Assembly (NCBI RefSeq): GCF_009760405.1
Contig: NZ_WRPP01000001.1
Coordinates: 62,001-126,000 of the forward strand
Direction: 5' to 3'
Length of the DNA stretch: 64,000 bases
Source of the DNA: Nocardia terrae
GTDB lineage: Bacteria; Actinomycetota; Actinomycetes; Mycobacteriales; Mycobacteriaceae
The notes under the pieces: generated by a model
What the model was told of the DNA's origin: nothing
The model's input: only the letters and a program-made list of their open reading frames with translations
Database searches by the model: none
In this document: in pieces, positions 1 through 11,464 of the stretch
How positions within the stretch are numbered: the stretch's first letter is position 1
How the letters are laid out: each line of letters begins with the position of its first letter
Position numbers and translations under genes: made by a program

Positions 1-1
1 G

Positions 2-307
2 GAATTCGCTGGGAAGGCGCTGCGTTCGGCGCTCGAGGTGCTGGACGGGCGGCGTCCGCCGGGTCAGTTGACGCCGTTCGCCGAGCCCGCGGTGGTGGCG
101 GCGGTGCGCACCCTGGCCGGCGCCGGCCGGCTGCCCGGGCGCGAGCTCGGGAGCGCGACTCTCACCAGGGTCGATGTGATCATGGCCGAGCCGGGGAAGG
201 CCGAAGTATGCGCGGGATACGACCGCGGCTCGCGGCATTTCGCGCTCGCCGCCCGTATTGTCCGCGGTCGTTCCGGGTGGCGGTTGGCCGCATTCCGGGT
301 GTGCTGA
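2..307 (+). CDS. C-terminal part of a hypothetical protein (cut by window edge)
   Basis: The frame is open from the first bases, so this is the 3' end of a longer gene. About 101 residues are visible. The sequence carries a GRRPPGQL stretch, an Ala-rich helix and a C-terminal segment with AEVCAGYDRGSRHFALAAR and a closing GWRLAAFRVC. This pattern resembles small actinobacterial proteins of the DUF6459 type, but that family call is from memory and uncertain. No catalytic motif, signal peptide or membrane segment is visible. It runs in the same direction as lsr2, 135 bases upstream of it. Confidence 0.6.
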   Translation, partial: EFAGKALRSALEVLDGRRPPGQLTPFAEPAVVAAVRTLAGAGRLPGRELGSATLTRVDVIMAEPGKAEVCAGYDRGSRHFALAARIVRGRSGWRLAAFRVC

Positions 308-442
308 AGACCGTCTGGTCTCTGCGGTAATAGCAGAATAGTCTGGTCGCCCCTAATTCGATTCGCGCCTGGTTTGAATCCTGCAACCCGCGGCATTAGC
401 ATTTCGGCGAATAGCGGCACCTCACACGTGGAAGGGCAGTCC

Positions 443-784
443 ATGGCGAAGAAAGTCACCGTAACTCTGGTTGACGACTACGACGGCGAATCGAAGGCCG
501 ACGAAACCGTCTTTTTCTCGATCGACGGTAACGACTACGAGATCGACCTGTCGAACAAGAACGCCGGCAAGCTGCGGGAGTCGCTCGAGCAGTGGACGGA
601 GAAGGCCCGCAAGGTCGGTCGTTCGAAGCGCACGAAGGTGGCCGCGGGCCGCACCCGTCCGGCCGTGGACCGCGAAGAGAGCACCGCGATCCGGGAATGG
701 GCGCGCGCCCAGGGGCACCAGGTTTCCTCGCGCGGTCGTATCCCGGCCGAGATCGTCGACGCTTACCAGCGCGCCAAGAATTAA
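443..784 (+). CDS. lsr2: Lsr2 nucleoid-associated protein, H-NS-like xenogeneic silencer
   Basis: This 113-residue protein matches the usual Lsr2 length. The N-terminal half ([15 protein letters not shown] and the [17 protein letters not shown] strands) is the oligomerisation domain. The C-terminal half ([20 protein letters not shown]) holds the RGR AT-hook-like motif that inserts in the minor groove of AT-rich DNA. Lsr2 is known to silence horizontally acquired and AT-rich genes and to organise the chromosome. The start is the ATG preceded by GGAAGGGCAGTCC; an upstream in-frame ATG at 374 would add a non-family extension. It is a single gene, ending in a hairpin shared with the convergent regulator. 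In mycobacteria lsr2 lies next to clpC1, which is not the case here, so this may be a paralogue. Confidence 0.95.
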   Translation: MAKKVTVTLVDDYDGESKADETVFFSIDGNDYEIDLSNKNAGKLRESLEQWTEKARKVGRSKRTKVAAGRTRPAVDREESTAIREWARAQGHQVSSRGRIPAEIVDAYQRAKN

Positions 785-813
785 CCAGCAAATCGCGAGC
801 TGGTGAATTCGGG

Positions 814-846
814 CGGGAGCCGATGACCGATGGTCATCGGCTCCCG
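814..846. terminator. Bidirectional hairpin between lsr2 and the BTAD regulator
   Basis: A perfect 15-bp inverted repeat (arm CGGGAGCCGATGACC) has a 3-base GAT loop. It sits between the convergent lsr2 and the large regulator and overlaps the last codons of the latter. No T-run follows, as is common in high-GC actinomycetes. Confidence 0.75.
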
Positions 847-3800
847 ACATATCCGGCTAATGGCACGGGAAGTTCCGCGCGAATCCTTTCCAGCAGGCGT
901 TCGGCGCGGTCGCGATGCGCCGCGGCCGCCTCGGCGTCGCCCCTGGCCTCGGCCAGTGCCGCCAGGATCGAATCCATCGGGCCGAACTCGGTCATACCGG
1001 TCTCGACACCGACGAGGGTCCCGCCGTGCGGGGCCAGGTATTCGTACAGCCGTGAAATTGCTGGAATGTCGCCGAGCTCGATCGCCGCTACCGCCCGCAG
1101 GGCCGACATGAGAACCGGATAGAAACCCGCCGCAATCGGATCCGAATTCTCGTAGACCATCCGCGCCCGCTCGTGCTGCCCCGTCCGGAGCAGCGCGAGC
1201 GTGTACGCCGGGGCGGCGGCCGCGGGCAGGGCCGCATAGGCGTTCGCGAGCCGAGGCAAAAGCCCGCCCAGGTCCCCGCGCGCCCAGCCGACCGCCAACG
1301 CGCAGAACAACTCCGCCTCCGCGTGATTGGCGACCCCGGACCGTCGCGTGCGCGTGGTGAACTGCGCGTAGAGCCCGTCCGCCAGCTCGATGTCGCCGCG
1401 CAACAGTTCCATGGTGGCCGCGAAACAGCCGACCATATCCAGCAACGGCTGCAACTGCCCTTCGTCGGCGAACTCCACCGCGGCCGCCGCCCGCTGCCCG
1501 GCTTCGCGCAGGTCGGCCCGGGCCAGCGCGGCCCGATAACCGAGATAATGCGAGAGCGCCCGATACTCGGCCAGCCCCGCCGCCGTGGCCACGGCTTCCA
1601 ACTCGGTCACCAGCTCGGAGAACTCCGCGTCGTACTCGAAAGCCAGATACGTGACCGCATTGATGGCGGCGCACAGTAATTCGGGATCCCCGGTCCGGCG
1701 CGCGATCGCGAGCGCCTCGGCGGCCAGCCGATGCCCGGTCGAGAATTCCACCAGCCCGGTCTCGAAGGTCGCCGCCACCAGCAGCAACACCAGGTCGCCG
1801 TCCGCCGCGTCGGATGAATTGGCCGTCGCCGCAATGAGTTCCGCATCCCGCCAGGCGGGGGAGCGATGATCGATCGCGGCCTTCCCGATGCCCGTGGTCT
1901 CGAGCAGGGCCAGCACCGAGGGATGGACGCCGTGCCGGGCCAGTGCGCGCGAGAGCGCGCGGCGCATGTGCTGGTCGGGCTCGCGCCAATCGCGGATCGC
2001 CCAGATCACCGGCGCTCGCCAGCAGGTCAGCGCCCGCACCAGCAGATCCGGATCATCGAGCCGCTCGGCCAGGGCGAGCGCCCGATCCCGTTCGGCCTGC
2101 GCCTCGCGATGCCGATTGTCGTAGGCCAGCGCGGTGACGAGCGCGCACCGGGTCCGCAGCAACGCGATTCGATCCGCCACCGGCGCGTGATCGGCATCGT
2201 GCCGCGCGAGCCGATGCAGCTCCACCGCGGACCGCAGCAGCCGCACACTGGCACTGCGCATCCCGCTGTGGCTGCGCAGCTCCGCCGCCTGCTCCACGTA
2301 CTCGATTGCCCGCGAGGCGTTTTCGGCCGTCGCGCCCCGAACGGCATGCCGGGCCAGCACGTCCGGATCCCGTGCCACCGCCGGGAACATCGCCCCGTCC
2401 CGCTCCAGCAATTCCAATGCCGCCCAGTGCATCCGCCCCCGCCGCAGCGCCGGGATGCTCACATACACCGCGTCCCGGATGAGTCCGTGCTCGAATCGGA
2501 TGCTGCCGCTGCCCCCGGACTCCACCAGCCCGGCCGCCTCAGCCGCCGTCACCAGATCGATCACGGTGTCCTCGTCCAGCCCGGTGGCCGCGCTGAGAAT
2601 GGCGAGATCGACGCTCTCGCCCCAGATCGACAGATGTCGCAGCACCTCGGCCACGCCGGTCGGCAGTTGCCCGACCCGATCCTCGATCAGCTCCCGGATC
2701 GAGTCCGGGACTTCATCCGGATTGCCCTGTGCGGCCAGCAGTTTCGCCAGCTCGCGGACGAACAGCGGATTGCCGCCCGTCCGTCTGTGCAATTGCGCGA
2801 GCCGCGCGTCGTCGATCTCGCCGACCCCGGCCGCCAGCGCGACATCTCTGGTCCCCGCGGGATCCAGCCCATCGAGTTCGACCCACGCACCGGTGAATTG
2901 CGCCAGCGCCGCGACCGTATTGTGCGTCGCGGCAACGCTTTCCGACCGCCGCATGGTGACCAGCACGAACACCGGCTCGTCCCGCAACCAACTCGCGACC
3001 TGCCGCAATACCTGCAACGTCGCGGGATCGGCCCGATGCGCATCCTCCAGCACCAGTGCCACCGGAGCGAAACCCGCCGCCCGCCGGCATTTCTCGGCGA
3101 TCACGCGCGCCAGCCCGAACACGTCCGCCGCCGTCGGTGCGGCCGCAGGTGGAGATGTCGGTGGGTCCGGCACGGGTGCCGGCCCGCCGGTGGTGGCATC
3201 GAGGGTGCTGAGGATCTCGGACCAGGCCCACGCCATGGGCGCACCGTCGATTTCGGGGCAGGTGCCCGTCGCGACGATCCAGCGGGCGGTGGCGAGGGCG
3301 GAGAGCGTGGCCTCGGCGAGCACGGACTTGCCGATCCCGGCCTCGCCGGACACCCAGGCGAGCCGCAGATGGCCGTCGCGTGCGGCCTCGGCGGTGCCGA
3401 GCAGTTCGGACAGCTCGGAGACATAGCCCGTGGCGCTGTGGGATTCGGTCGCCGGGGCGGCGATCGCCGCCGCGCCGCCGACGACGGCGTCGGCGCCGGA
3501 CACTCCGGTGACATCCGGGTCGGCATACCCCGTCGTCGAGTGTGGCTGCGCGGCAGTCGGATCCGTGGGCACCGTGATGACCGCGGTCTGGGTGGCCGGG
3601 AGGGGAGAGGCCGCGGTGAGGGTGGCGGAGTGGTTGAGGATGGCGAGTTCGAGGTCGCGCAGGGCGGGGGAGGGGTCCACGCCGAAGTGGGTGGCGAGGA
3701 ACTCGCGGGAGCGGCGGATGGTGGTGAGGGCCTCCAGCTGCTGGCCGAGTTGGTATTGGGCCAGGGCCAGGAGGCGGACTATTTCCTCGCGGCCGGGGTG

Positions 3801-4397
3801 GTCCTCGAAGAGCTGGCGGAGTTCGCGGACGACTTCGCCGGAACGGCCGAGTTCGAGTTCGGTGCGGGCGTTGAGTTCGACGGCGGTGAGATAGAGGTCG
3901 GTGAGGCGGTCGGCCTCGGCGACGGCCCAGTCGGCCTCGGCGAAGGCCTCGAGGGCGGGGCCGTGCCAGAGCGAGAGCGCGGCTTCCAGCAGGGCGTTGC
4001 GTTCGGCCGGATCGGTGTCGATATCGGGATTGCCGACGAGTTCCTGGTAGGTCCGCAGCTGTTGCTCGAAATGCCATGCGTCGACGGCGTTCTCGGGAAT
4101 CTTCAGGGCGTACCCCGAGGATTCGGACACGATGAATCGGGAGGGCGCCCGCCGCGCGCGCTGTGGTTCGAACAGCCGGCGCAGCGTGTGGATGTGCACC
4201 TGCAGCACCGCGGCGGCCTTGGGCGGCGGATGCCCGGACCACAGGTCGTAGATCAGTCGCTCGGTGCTCACGACCTGGCCGTGGGCCACGATGAGGCGGC
4301 CCAGCACGGCTCGCTGCATGGGGGTCCCGAGCGCGGTGTCGCGGCCGTCGACGGACAGCTGCAGCGGGCCGAGAACTCTCAGCTCCGCGCCTGCCAT
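834..4397 (-). CDS. Large SARP/BTAD-type transcriptional regulator with AAA ATPase and TPR region
   Basis: The 1187-residue protein belongs to the AfsR/DnrI-like (SARP) superfamily. Residues about 1-100 form an OmpR-like winged helix (ELRVLGPLQLSVDGRDT, then STERLIYDLWSG). Residues about 105-260 form the BTAD helical domain. A Pro/Ala-rich linker follows, then a signalling ATPase with Walker A VSGEAGIGKS near residue 345. The last half is a helical TPR/MalT-like sensor region. The start was chosen at MAGAELRVLG because AGGAGG lies 7 bases upstream; an upstream ATG at 4451 lacks this. Such proteins activate secondary-metabolite or morphogenesis genes by binding 11-bp direct repeats. Candidate repeats lie about 90-110 bases upstream of the start, suggesting autoregulation or control of the divergent small gene. 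The effector is unknown. Confidence 0.88.
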   Translation of the reverse strand: MAGAELRVLGPLQLSVDGRDTALGTPMQRAVLGRLIVAHGQVVSTERLIYDLWSGHPPPKAAAVLQVHIHTLRRLFEPQRARRAPSRFIVSESSGYALKIPENAVDAWHFEQQLRTYQELVGNPDIDTDPAERNALLEAALSLWHGPALEAFAEADWAVAEADRLTDLYLTAVELNARTELELGRSGEVVRELRQLFEDHPGREEIVRLLALAQYQLGQQLEALTTIRRSREFLATHFGVDPSPALRDLELAILNHSATLTAASPLPATQTAVITVPTDPTAAQPHSTTGYADPDVTGVSGADAVVGGAAAIAAPATESHSATGYVSELSELLGTAEAARDGHLRLAWVSGEAGIGKSVLAEATLSALATARWIVATGTCPEIDGAPMAWAWSEILSTLDATTGGPAPVPDPPTSPPAAAPTAADVFGLARVIAEKCRRAAGFAPVALVLEDAHRADPATLQVLRQVASWLRDEPVFVLVTMRRSESVAATHNTVAALAQFTGAWVELDGLDPAGTRDVALAAGVGEIDDARLAQLHRRTGGNPLFVRELAKLLAAQGNPDEVPDSIRELIEDRVGQLPTGVAEVLRHLSIWGESVDLAILSAATGLDEDTVIDLVTAAEAAGLVESGGSGSIRFEHGLIRDAVYVSIPALRRGRMHWAALELLERDGAMFPAVARDPDVLARHAVRGATAENASRAIEYVEQAAELRSHSGMRSASVRLLRSAVELHRLARHDADHAPVADRIALLRTRCALVTALAYDNRHREAQAERDRALALAERLDDPDLLVRALTCWRAPVIWAIRDWREPDQHMRRALSRALARHGVHPSVLALLETTGIGKAAIDHRSPAWRDAELIAATANSSDAADGDLVLLLVAATFETGLVEFSTGHRLAAEALAIARRTGDPELLCAAINAVTYLAFEYDAEFSELVTELEAVATAAGLAEYRALSHYLGYRAALARADLREAGQRAAAAVEFADEGQLQPLLDMVGCFAATMELLRGDIELADGLYAQFTTRTRRSGVANHAEAELFCALAVGWARGDLGGLLPRLANAYAALPAAAAPAYTLALLRTGQHERARMVYENSDPIAAGFYPVLMSALRAVAAIELGDIPAISRLYEYLAPHGGTLVGVETGMTEFGPMDSILAALAEARGDAEAAAAHRDRAERLLERIRAELPVPLAGYVGSR

Positions 4398-4448
4398 CGG
4401 TTGTCCTCCTGCGACCGGAAGCGAACTGGACGTTCGCCGCAAGAAGAG

Positions 4449-4506
4449 CACTATCCCTCAAAAACCTGAAGATGCCAAAAGGTTGCGGGATAGTTGTCGG
4501 ATAGTT
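4449..4506. promoter_or_regulatory. Candidate SARP-box direct repeats
   Basis: GGATAGTT occurs at 4488-4495 and again at 4499-4506, with starts exactly 11 bp apart, one helical turn. An inverted near-copy, CACTATCC, lies at 4449-4456. SARP regulators bind short direct repeats at 11-bp spacing, so this is a plausible binding site for the divergently read BTAD regulator. Not experimentally supported. Confidence 0.55.
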
Positions 4507-4657
4507 ATGGACGGCCGCGTCGATGAAGAAGACCGTGTGGTACGGAAAATTGTTTCCAATGCTAACAGTAGGAATATGTCACACAACCCGGCCGGAAGTG
4601 AACCGCAAGAAGCGGGGAGAATACTTCTGATTGGAAGCAAACCCGAGATACAAGGGG

Positions 4658-4894
4658 ATGGTTGGTGTGGCGAAGCGATTGGATTTCCCCGCAGGAACGG
4701 GTGAGACCGGCATCGAGCCCCAACGCAGTGGCGTGTACGTGGACCGCGACGGCGATATCTGGGAGAAGCGCGAGGACGGCTGGCGACTGATGCTGCAGCG
4801 CGGCGTGGCCGTCGACCCGAGTTCGCTGTGGGACTGGACCGAGGGCCACGTCCGCGATTACGCGCCGTTCATGCCGGTCGTCGCGGGACGCTGA
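4658..4894 (+). CDS. Small hypothetical protein
   Basis: Encodes 78 residues of no recognised family. The sequence is acidic-to-neutral with aromatic repeats (VYVDRDGDIWEKREDGW, LWDWTEGHVRDYAPF), looks soluble and globular, and has no signal peptide or membrane segment. The start is unsettled: the ATG used here abuts AAGGGG, the GTG at 4667 has better spacing from the same AAGGGG, and an in-frame TTG at 4631 follows GGGGAGA by 10 bases. It is divergent from the BTAD regulator, and the candidate SARP repeats lie between them. It could therefore be a target of that regulator. Confidence 0.7.
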   Translation: MVGVAKRLDFPAGTGETGIEPQRSGVYVDRDGDIWEKREDGWRLMLQRGVAVDPSSLWDWTEGHVRDYAPFMPVVAGR

Positions 4895-4904
4895 CCCGCA
4901 GCGG

Positions 4905-6188
4905 CTATTTCGGCACCAGCGCGCCGCTGAGATGGTCGTAGGCCACGTGCGCGTGTAATCGCACCCCGGTCACCAGGGTGTCGTCATCGGCGTAGAAGTG
5001 CGGGTTGTGGTTCATGAATAGCCCCCGTCCGCCCGGGGTCGGCAGCGGCATACCCGTTGCGACGTCGATGTTCACGTCCTGCACGCCCAGCGTCACATAC
5101 AGCCCGCCGTACTTGTTGACGAACTCCGAGACGTCGTCGTACCCGAGGGTGGGCGGGGTCGGCACGACCTTGTCGTCCCCCGCCACCCGCCGGAAGGTGG
5201 GCAGCGCGGCGTCCATCCAGCCCTGGCCGTTGTGCACGGCGGGTACGTCCTGCAGGAATTCGACTGTGGCCGAACAGTTGTAGGCCTGCGCGGTATTGAC
5301 GGCCAGGGTGCGCACGCGCTGCTGGACCTCGCCCATATCGCTCTCCACGGTGCAGCGAACGGTGCCCCACAGCGTCACCGTCTGGCCGATGATATTGAAC
5401 CGCCCGACATCCTCGACGTGCCCGATGCTCACCGTGACCGGGTCGAAAGCGCTGATCTGGCGGTAGATCTGGCCGATTCCGGTGAGGATCGCGCCCGCCG
5501 GGGGCATCGGGTCTATGCCCATCCACGGCGTCGACCCGTGCACCTGCTGACCGGTGATGGTGATCTTGACCAGGCACGAGGCGCCGAACTGATTGCCGAC
5601 CCGATAGCCGATGTAGCCCTTGGGCAGTGGCACCACGTGGAATCCGAACGCCATGGTCGGCGCCGGATGGTCGAGCGCGCCCTCCGCGAGCATCGCACTC
5701 GCACCGCCCTTTTCGTCGACCGGTGGGCCCTCTTCGGCGGGCTGGAACACGAAAAGCACCGTGCCGGGCAGGTTTTCGCGAGCACCCGCGAGCACGTCGG
5801 CGGCGCCCATGAGCATGGCGGTGTGGCAGTCGTGCCCGCAGGCGTGCGAGACCGGGAACGGCCCGCCCGGATACTTCTGATCCACCACATGCGAGGCGAA
5901 CGGCACCCCGCACAGATCCGGCACCGGTAGCGCGTCGATGTCGGCGCGCAGGGCGATGACCCGCTCGCCCGGCTGCCCGCCCCGCAGCACCCCGACCACG
6001 CCGTGCCCGGCGATATCGGTGCGAACCTCGTCCAGGCTCAACGACTTCAGATGATCGGTGATCAGCGCCGCGGTGTTCACCTCGCGGTTGGAGAGCTCCG
6101 GGTGCTCGTGCAGATGGTGCCGCCACTGCACGACCTGCCGGGCCACCGCCGACGCGCGGGTGTCGAGGTCGTCGTAGATCGAGCTCAT
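4905..6188 (-). CDS. M20-family amidohydrolase / metallo-carboxypeptidase
   Basis: The 427-residue protein is typical of the M20D amidohydrolase family (hippurate hydrolase, IAA-amino acid hydrolase, AmhX-like), which cleaves N-acyl amino acids with a metal centre. Visible motifs are RHHLHEHPELS at the N-terminus, the metal-binding HACGHDCHTAM and FQPAEEGPP, a central dimerisation domain with GQQVHGSTPW, and the C-terminal LFMNHNPHFYADDD. The start at MSSIYDDL has GGAG 5 bases upstream; an earlier ATG at 6230 lies outside the family homology. No signal peptide is seen, so it is cytoplasmic. It is a single gene divergent from the Clp ATPase. Substrate unknown. Confidence 0.88.
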   Translation of the reverse strand: MSSIYDDLDTRASAVARQVVQWRHHLHEHPELSNREVNTAALITDHLKSLSLDEVRTDIAGHGVVGVLRGGQPGERVIALRADIDALPVPDLCGVPFASHVVDQKYPGGPFPVSHACGHDCHTAMLMGAADVLAGARENLPGTVLFVFQPAEEGPPVDEKGGASAMLAEGALDHPAPTMAFGFHVVPLPKGYIGYRVGNQFGASCLVKITITGQQVHGSTPWMGIDPMPPAGAILTGIGQIYRQISAFDPVTVSIGHVEDVGRFNIIGQTVTLWGTVRCTVESDMGEVQQRVRTLAVNTAQAYNCSATVEFLQDVPAVHNGQGWMDAALPTFRRVAGDDKVVPTPPTLGYDDVSEFVNKYGGLYVTLGVQDVNIDVATGMPLPTPGGRGLFMNHNPHFYADDDTLVTGVRLHAHVAYDHLSGALVPK

Positions 6189-6388
6189 CCGGACTCCGTT
6201 CGATCGGTCGGAACTCCGACGGTTGGGCAAGGGCCCACCGGATCCAAAACAAAGTCGTTACGGCCATATGCCGTCCGAGCCGAGGCTACTACTGTGGATC
6301 AGGAATTCGCCATCCGTTAGCTGACGCGTCGGCTGGCTCGTTGCCAAAAAGAGTCGCGCCGATGTGTCACCCGAGCCGCGAGGTGACC

Positions 6389-8980
<2,592 letters not shown>

Positions 8981-9000
8981 CACCTTCTCCCCGCGAAAAG

Positions 9001-9029
9001 CGCCGCGCCGGAACCCATCCGGCGCGGCG
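9001..9029. terminator. Hairpin after the Clp ATPase
   Basis: A perfect 12-bp stem (CGCCGCGCCGGA / TCCGGCGCGGCG) with a 5-base loop sits 20 bases after the clp stop codon and before the convergent DUF72 gene. It likely ends both transcripts. Confidence 0.75.
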
Positions 9030-9080
9030 TTGCGCGGTCGATGGGGGGCCTGTGCGCGATCCGCCTCGGCCGGGCGATGG

Positions 9081-9914
9081 TCAGAACAGGGTCATCGGGT
9101 CGGTGGGGATCGGGTCGGGGAGCGGTTCGAGGTCGGGGAGGCGGTCGCGGACTTCGGCGTGGAAGCGGCGGGCCAGGGTGCGGGAGCCGGCGTTGTCGGG
9201 GGTGTGGATGAAGATGGTGGGGGAGCGGCCCTCGCGGAGCCAGGCGACGGTGGTGTCGATCCAGGGTTGCCAGCCGGCGACGGTGGCGGCCACGTCGTCG
9301 CGGCCGTGGTAGCGGACGATGGGGAATTCGGTGAGGGCGCGGGTGCGGCGGGGGTTGTGGGGTTTCTTGGCGCGGGCCTCGGCTTCGGCGGGGCTGGTGG
9401 CCGGGCCGGTGAACAGGACGGTGGTGTCGAAGGGGATCCATTCCGCGCCCGCGGCTTCCAGGACGGATTCGAGTTGGGCGGTGGCGCGGGGGTTTTCGAA
9501 GAAGACGGGGTGGCGGACCTCGACGGCGCAGCGATAGTGGGCGGGCAGGCCGTCGAGGAAGCTCGCGAGGGTGGGCAGGCTGACGAAGGAGGCGGGGAGC
9601 TGGACCCACAGGGCGTGCAGGCGGCGGCCGAGCGGTTCGATGGCGTCGAGGAAATTGGTCATCTCGTCGTCGATGCCGGTGAGGCGGCGGTCGTGGGTGA
9701 TGGTGCGGGGCAGCTTCATCACGAAGCGGAAGTCGGGATCGGTTTGGCGGGACCAGGATTCGACGGTCCGGCGATGCGGCGTCGCGTAGAAGGTGGTGTT
9801 GCCCTCCACCGCATTGCACCAGGAGGCGTAGTTGTGCAGACGTTCGGCCGGGGGTAGCGGCTTCTCCTGCCAGTTCGGGTGTTGCCACATTGCGCAACCG
9901 ACGTAGAGCCGCAT
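9081..9914 (-). CDS. DUF72 family protein
   Basis: The 277-residue protein has the DUF72 (YecE-like) TIM-barrel signature: MRLYVGCAMWQHPNW at the N-terminus, VEGNTTFYATP, FRFVMKLPRTITH, and a late IVRYHGRDD. It is cytoplasmic with no signal peptide. The biochemical role of DUF72 proteins is not settled; links to nucleic-acid repair or nuclease activity are only proposed. The stop of the IclR-glpK1 arm lies 10 bases upstream of this gene's start on the same strand, so DUF72 is probably co-transcribed as the last gene of that glycerol operon. Confidence 0.85.
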   Translation of the reverse strand: MRLYVGCAMWQHPNWQEKPLPPAERLHNYASWCNAVEGNTTFYATPHRRTVESWSRQTDPDFRFVMKLPRTITHDRRLTGIDDEMTNFLDAIEPLGRRLHALWVQLPASFVSLPTLASFLDGLPAHYRCAVEVRHPVFFENPRATAQLESVLEAAGAEWIPFDTTVLFTGPATSPAEAEARAKKPHNPRRTRALTEFPIVRYHGRDDVAATVAGWQPWIDTTVAWLREGRSPTIFIHTPDNAGSRTLARRFHAEVRDRLPDLEPLPDPIPTDPMTLF

Positions 9915-9924
9915 GAGAACAACG

Positions 9925-11439
9925 TTATGTCATTGACTTCTTCGGCCGCAGCCACCCGAAGGTCAGCTCCACGGCCCGCTTCCAGTTGTCGTACTCCTCT
10001 ACCCGCAGCGCCGGATCCATGCGCGGCAGCCACTGTGCGGCGACCCGCCAATTGTGGCGCAGGCCCTCGAGATCCGGCCAATAGCCGACCGCGAGGCCCG
10101 CGGCGTAGGCCGCGCCCAGCGACACCGTCTCGGCCACGATAGGACGCATGACCGGTATGTCGAGGACATCGGCGACGATCTGCATGAGCAGGTTGTCGGA
10201 GGTCATGCCGCCCGCCACGCGCAGCGCCCCCGCGTGCAGCCCGGAGTCGGCGTTCATGGCCTCGACCACGTCCCGGGTCTGCCAGGCCGTCGCCTCGAGC
10301 ACCGCACGGGCGATGTGCCCCTTGGTGATATACGACGTGAGCCCGATCAACAGCCCTCGCGCGTCACTGCGCCAGTGCGGCGCGTACAGCCCCGAGAAGG
10401 CGGGCACGAGATAACACCCGCCGTTGTCCTGCACTGTCCCGGCGAGGGTTTCGATCTCGGGCGCGCTGGCGATCAGCCCGATATTGTCGCGCAGCCACTG
10501 CACGAGCGAACCCGTCACCGCGATCGGCCCCTCCAGTGCGTACACCGGCTCCGGACCGATCTGATACCCGATGGTCGTCAACAGCCCGTGCTTGGACCGC
10601 ACCAGTTCCCGCCCGGTGTTCATGAGCAGGAATCCGCCTGTGCCATAGGTGCATTCGGTCTCACCCGGCGCGAAACAGGTCTGCCCGAACAGCGCCGCGT
10701 GCTGATCCCCCAGCGCGGCCGCGATCCGCACCCCGGGCAACACCCGCCGCGCGGTCCCGAACTCGCCGGTCGAGGGCTGGATGCGCGGCAGCATGGCCTT
10801 GGGAATGTCGAAGAACCGCAACAGTTCGTCGTCCCATGCCAGCGTGGACAGGTTCATCAGCAGCGTGCGCCCCGCATTGGTCACGTCGGTGACGTGCACC
10901 CCGTGATCGGCTCCTCCGGTGAGGTTCCAGATCAGCCAGGTCTCCATGGTCCCGAACAACACCTCGCCGCGCTCGGCCCGCTCCCGCAGCCCGGGCGTCC
11001 GGTCCAGCAGCCAGCGCAGCCGCGGCGCGGCGAAGTAGGTCGCCAGCGGCAATCCGCACAGCTCCCGAATCCGTTCCGCCCCAACGGATTCCCGCATGCG
11101 CTCGACGAGCTCCTCGGTGCGCACGTCCTGCCACACGATCGCCCGCCCGATCGGGGTCCCGGTCTTGCGGTCCCACACCACCGTGGTCTCGCGCTGGTTC
11201 GCGATCCCCACCGCCGCCACCTGATCCAGGGTGATCCCCGAATCCCGCAGTGCCGCGGGCACGATGCGCTCCACATTGCGCCAGATCTCGAGCGCGTCCT
11301 GCTCCATCCAGCCCGGCCGGGGGTAGTGCTGTTTGTGCTCGCGCTGCGCGACCCCGGTCAGCCGGGCCCGCTGGTCGAAGAGGATGGCCCGGGTGGAGGT
11401 GGTGCCCTGATCGATGGCGAGCACATAGCGTTGCGTCAT
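9925..11439 (-). CDS. glpK: Glycerol kinase 1
   Basis: The 504-residue FGGY-family kinase phosphorylates glycerol to sn-glycerol-3-phosphate with ATP. Family signatures are complete: [32 protein letters not shown], the ATP-site GDQHAALFGQ, YGTGGFLLMNTG, and AVTGSLVQWLRD. The start MTQRYVLAID follows GGAG by 9 bases. It lies 25 bases after the IclR gene on the same strand and is divergent from a second glycerol kinase at 12380. The two kinases clearly differ in sequence (for example FDIPKAMLPRI against [11 protein letters not shown]), so they are not a recent duplication. Confidence 0.95.
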   Translation of the reverse strand: MTQRYVLAIDQGTTSTRAILFDQRARLTGVAQREHKQHYPRPGWMEQDALEIWRNVERIVPAALRDSGITLDQVAAVGIANQRETTVVWDRKTGTPIGRAIVWQDVRTEELVERMRESVGAERIRELCGLPLATYFAAPRLRWLLDRTPGLRERAERGEVLFGTMETWLIWNLTGGADHGVHVTDVTNAGRTLLMNLSTLAWDDELLRFFDIPKAMLPRIQPSTGEFGTARRVLPGVRIAAALGDQHAALFGQTCFAPGETECTYGTGGFLLMNTGRELVRSKHGLLTTIGYQIGPEPVYALEGPIAVTGSLVQWLRDNIGLIASAPEIETLAGTVQDNGGCYLVPAFSGLYAPHWRSDARGLLIGLTSYITKGHIARAVLEATAWQTRDVVEAMNADSGLHAGALRVAGGMTSDNLLMQIVADVLDIPVMRPIVAETVSLGAAYAAGLAVGYWPDLEGLRHNWRVAAQWLPRMDPALRVEEYDNWKRAVELTFGWLRPKKSMT

Positions 11440-11464
11440 CCGAGCCTGCTCCTGTCCGGGAAAA

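Noticed and set aside
1866..4469. An 867-codon open frame on the + strand opposite the BTAD regulator
   Set aside because: It mirrors the codon phase of the minus-strand gene, is full of Arg/Gly/Pro, and shows no family motif. It is a high-GC shadow.
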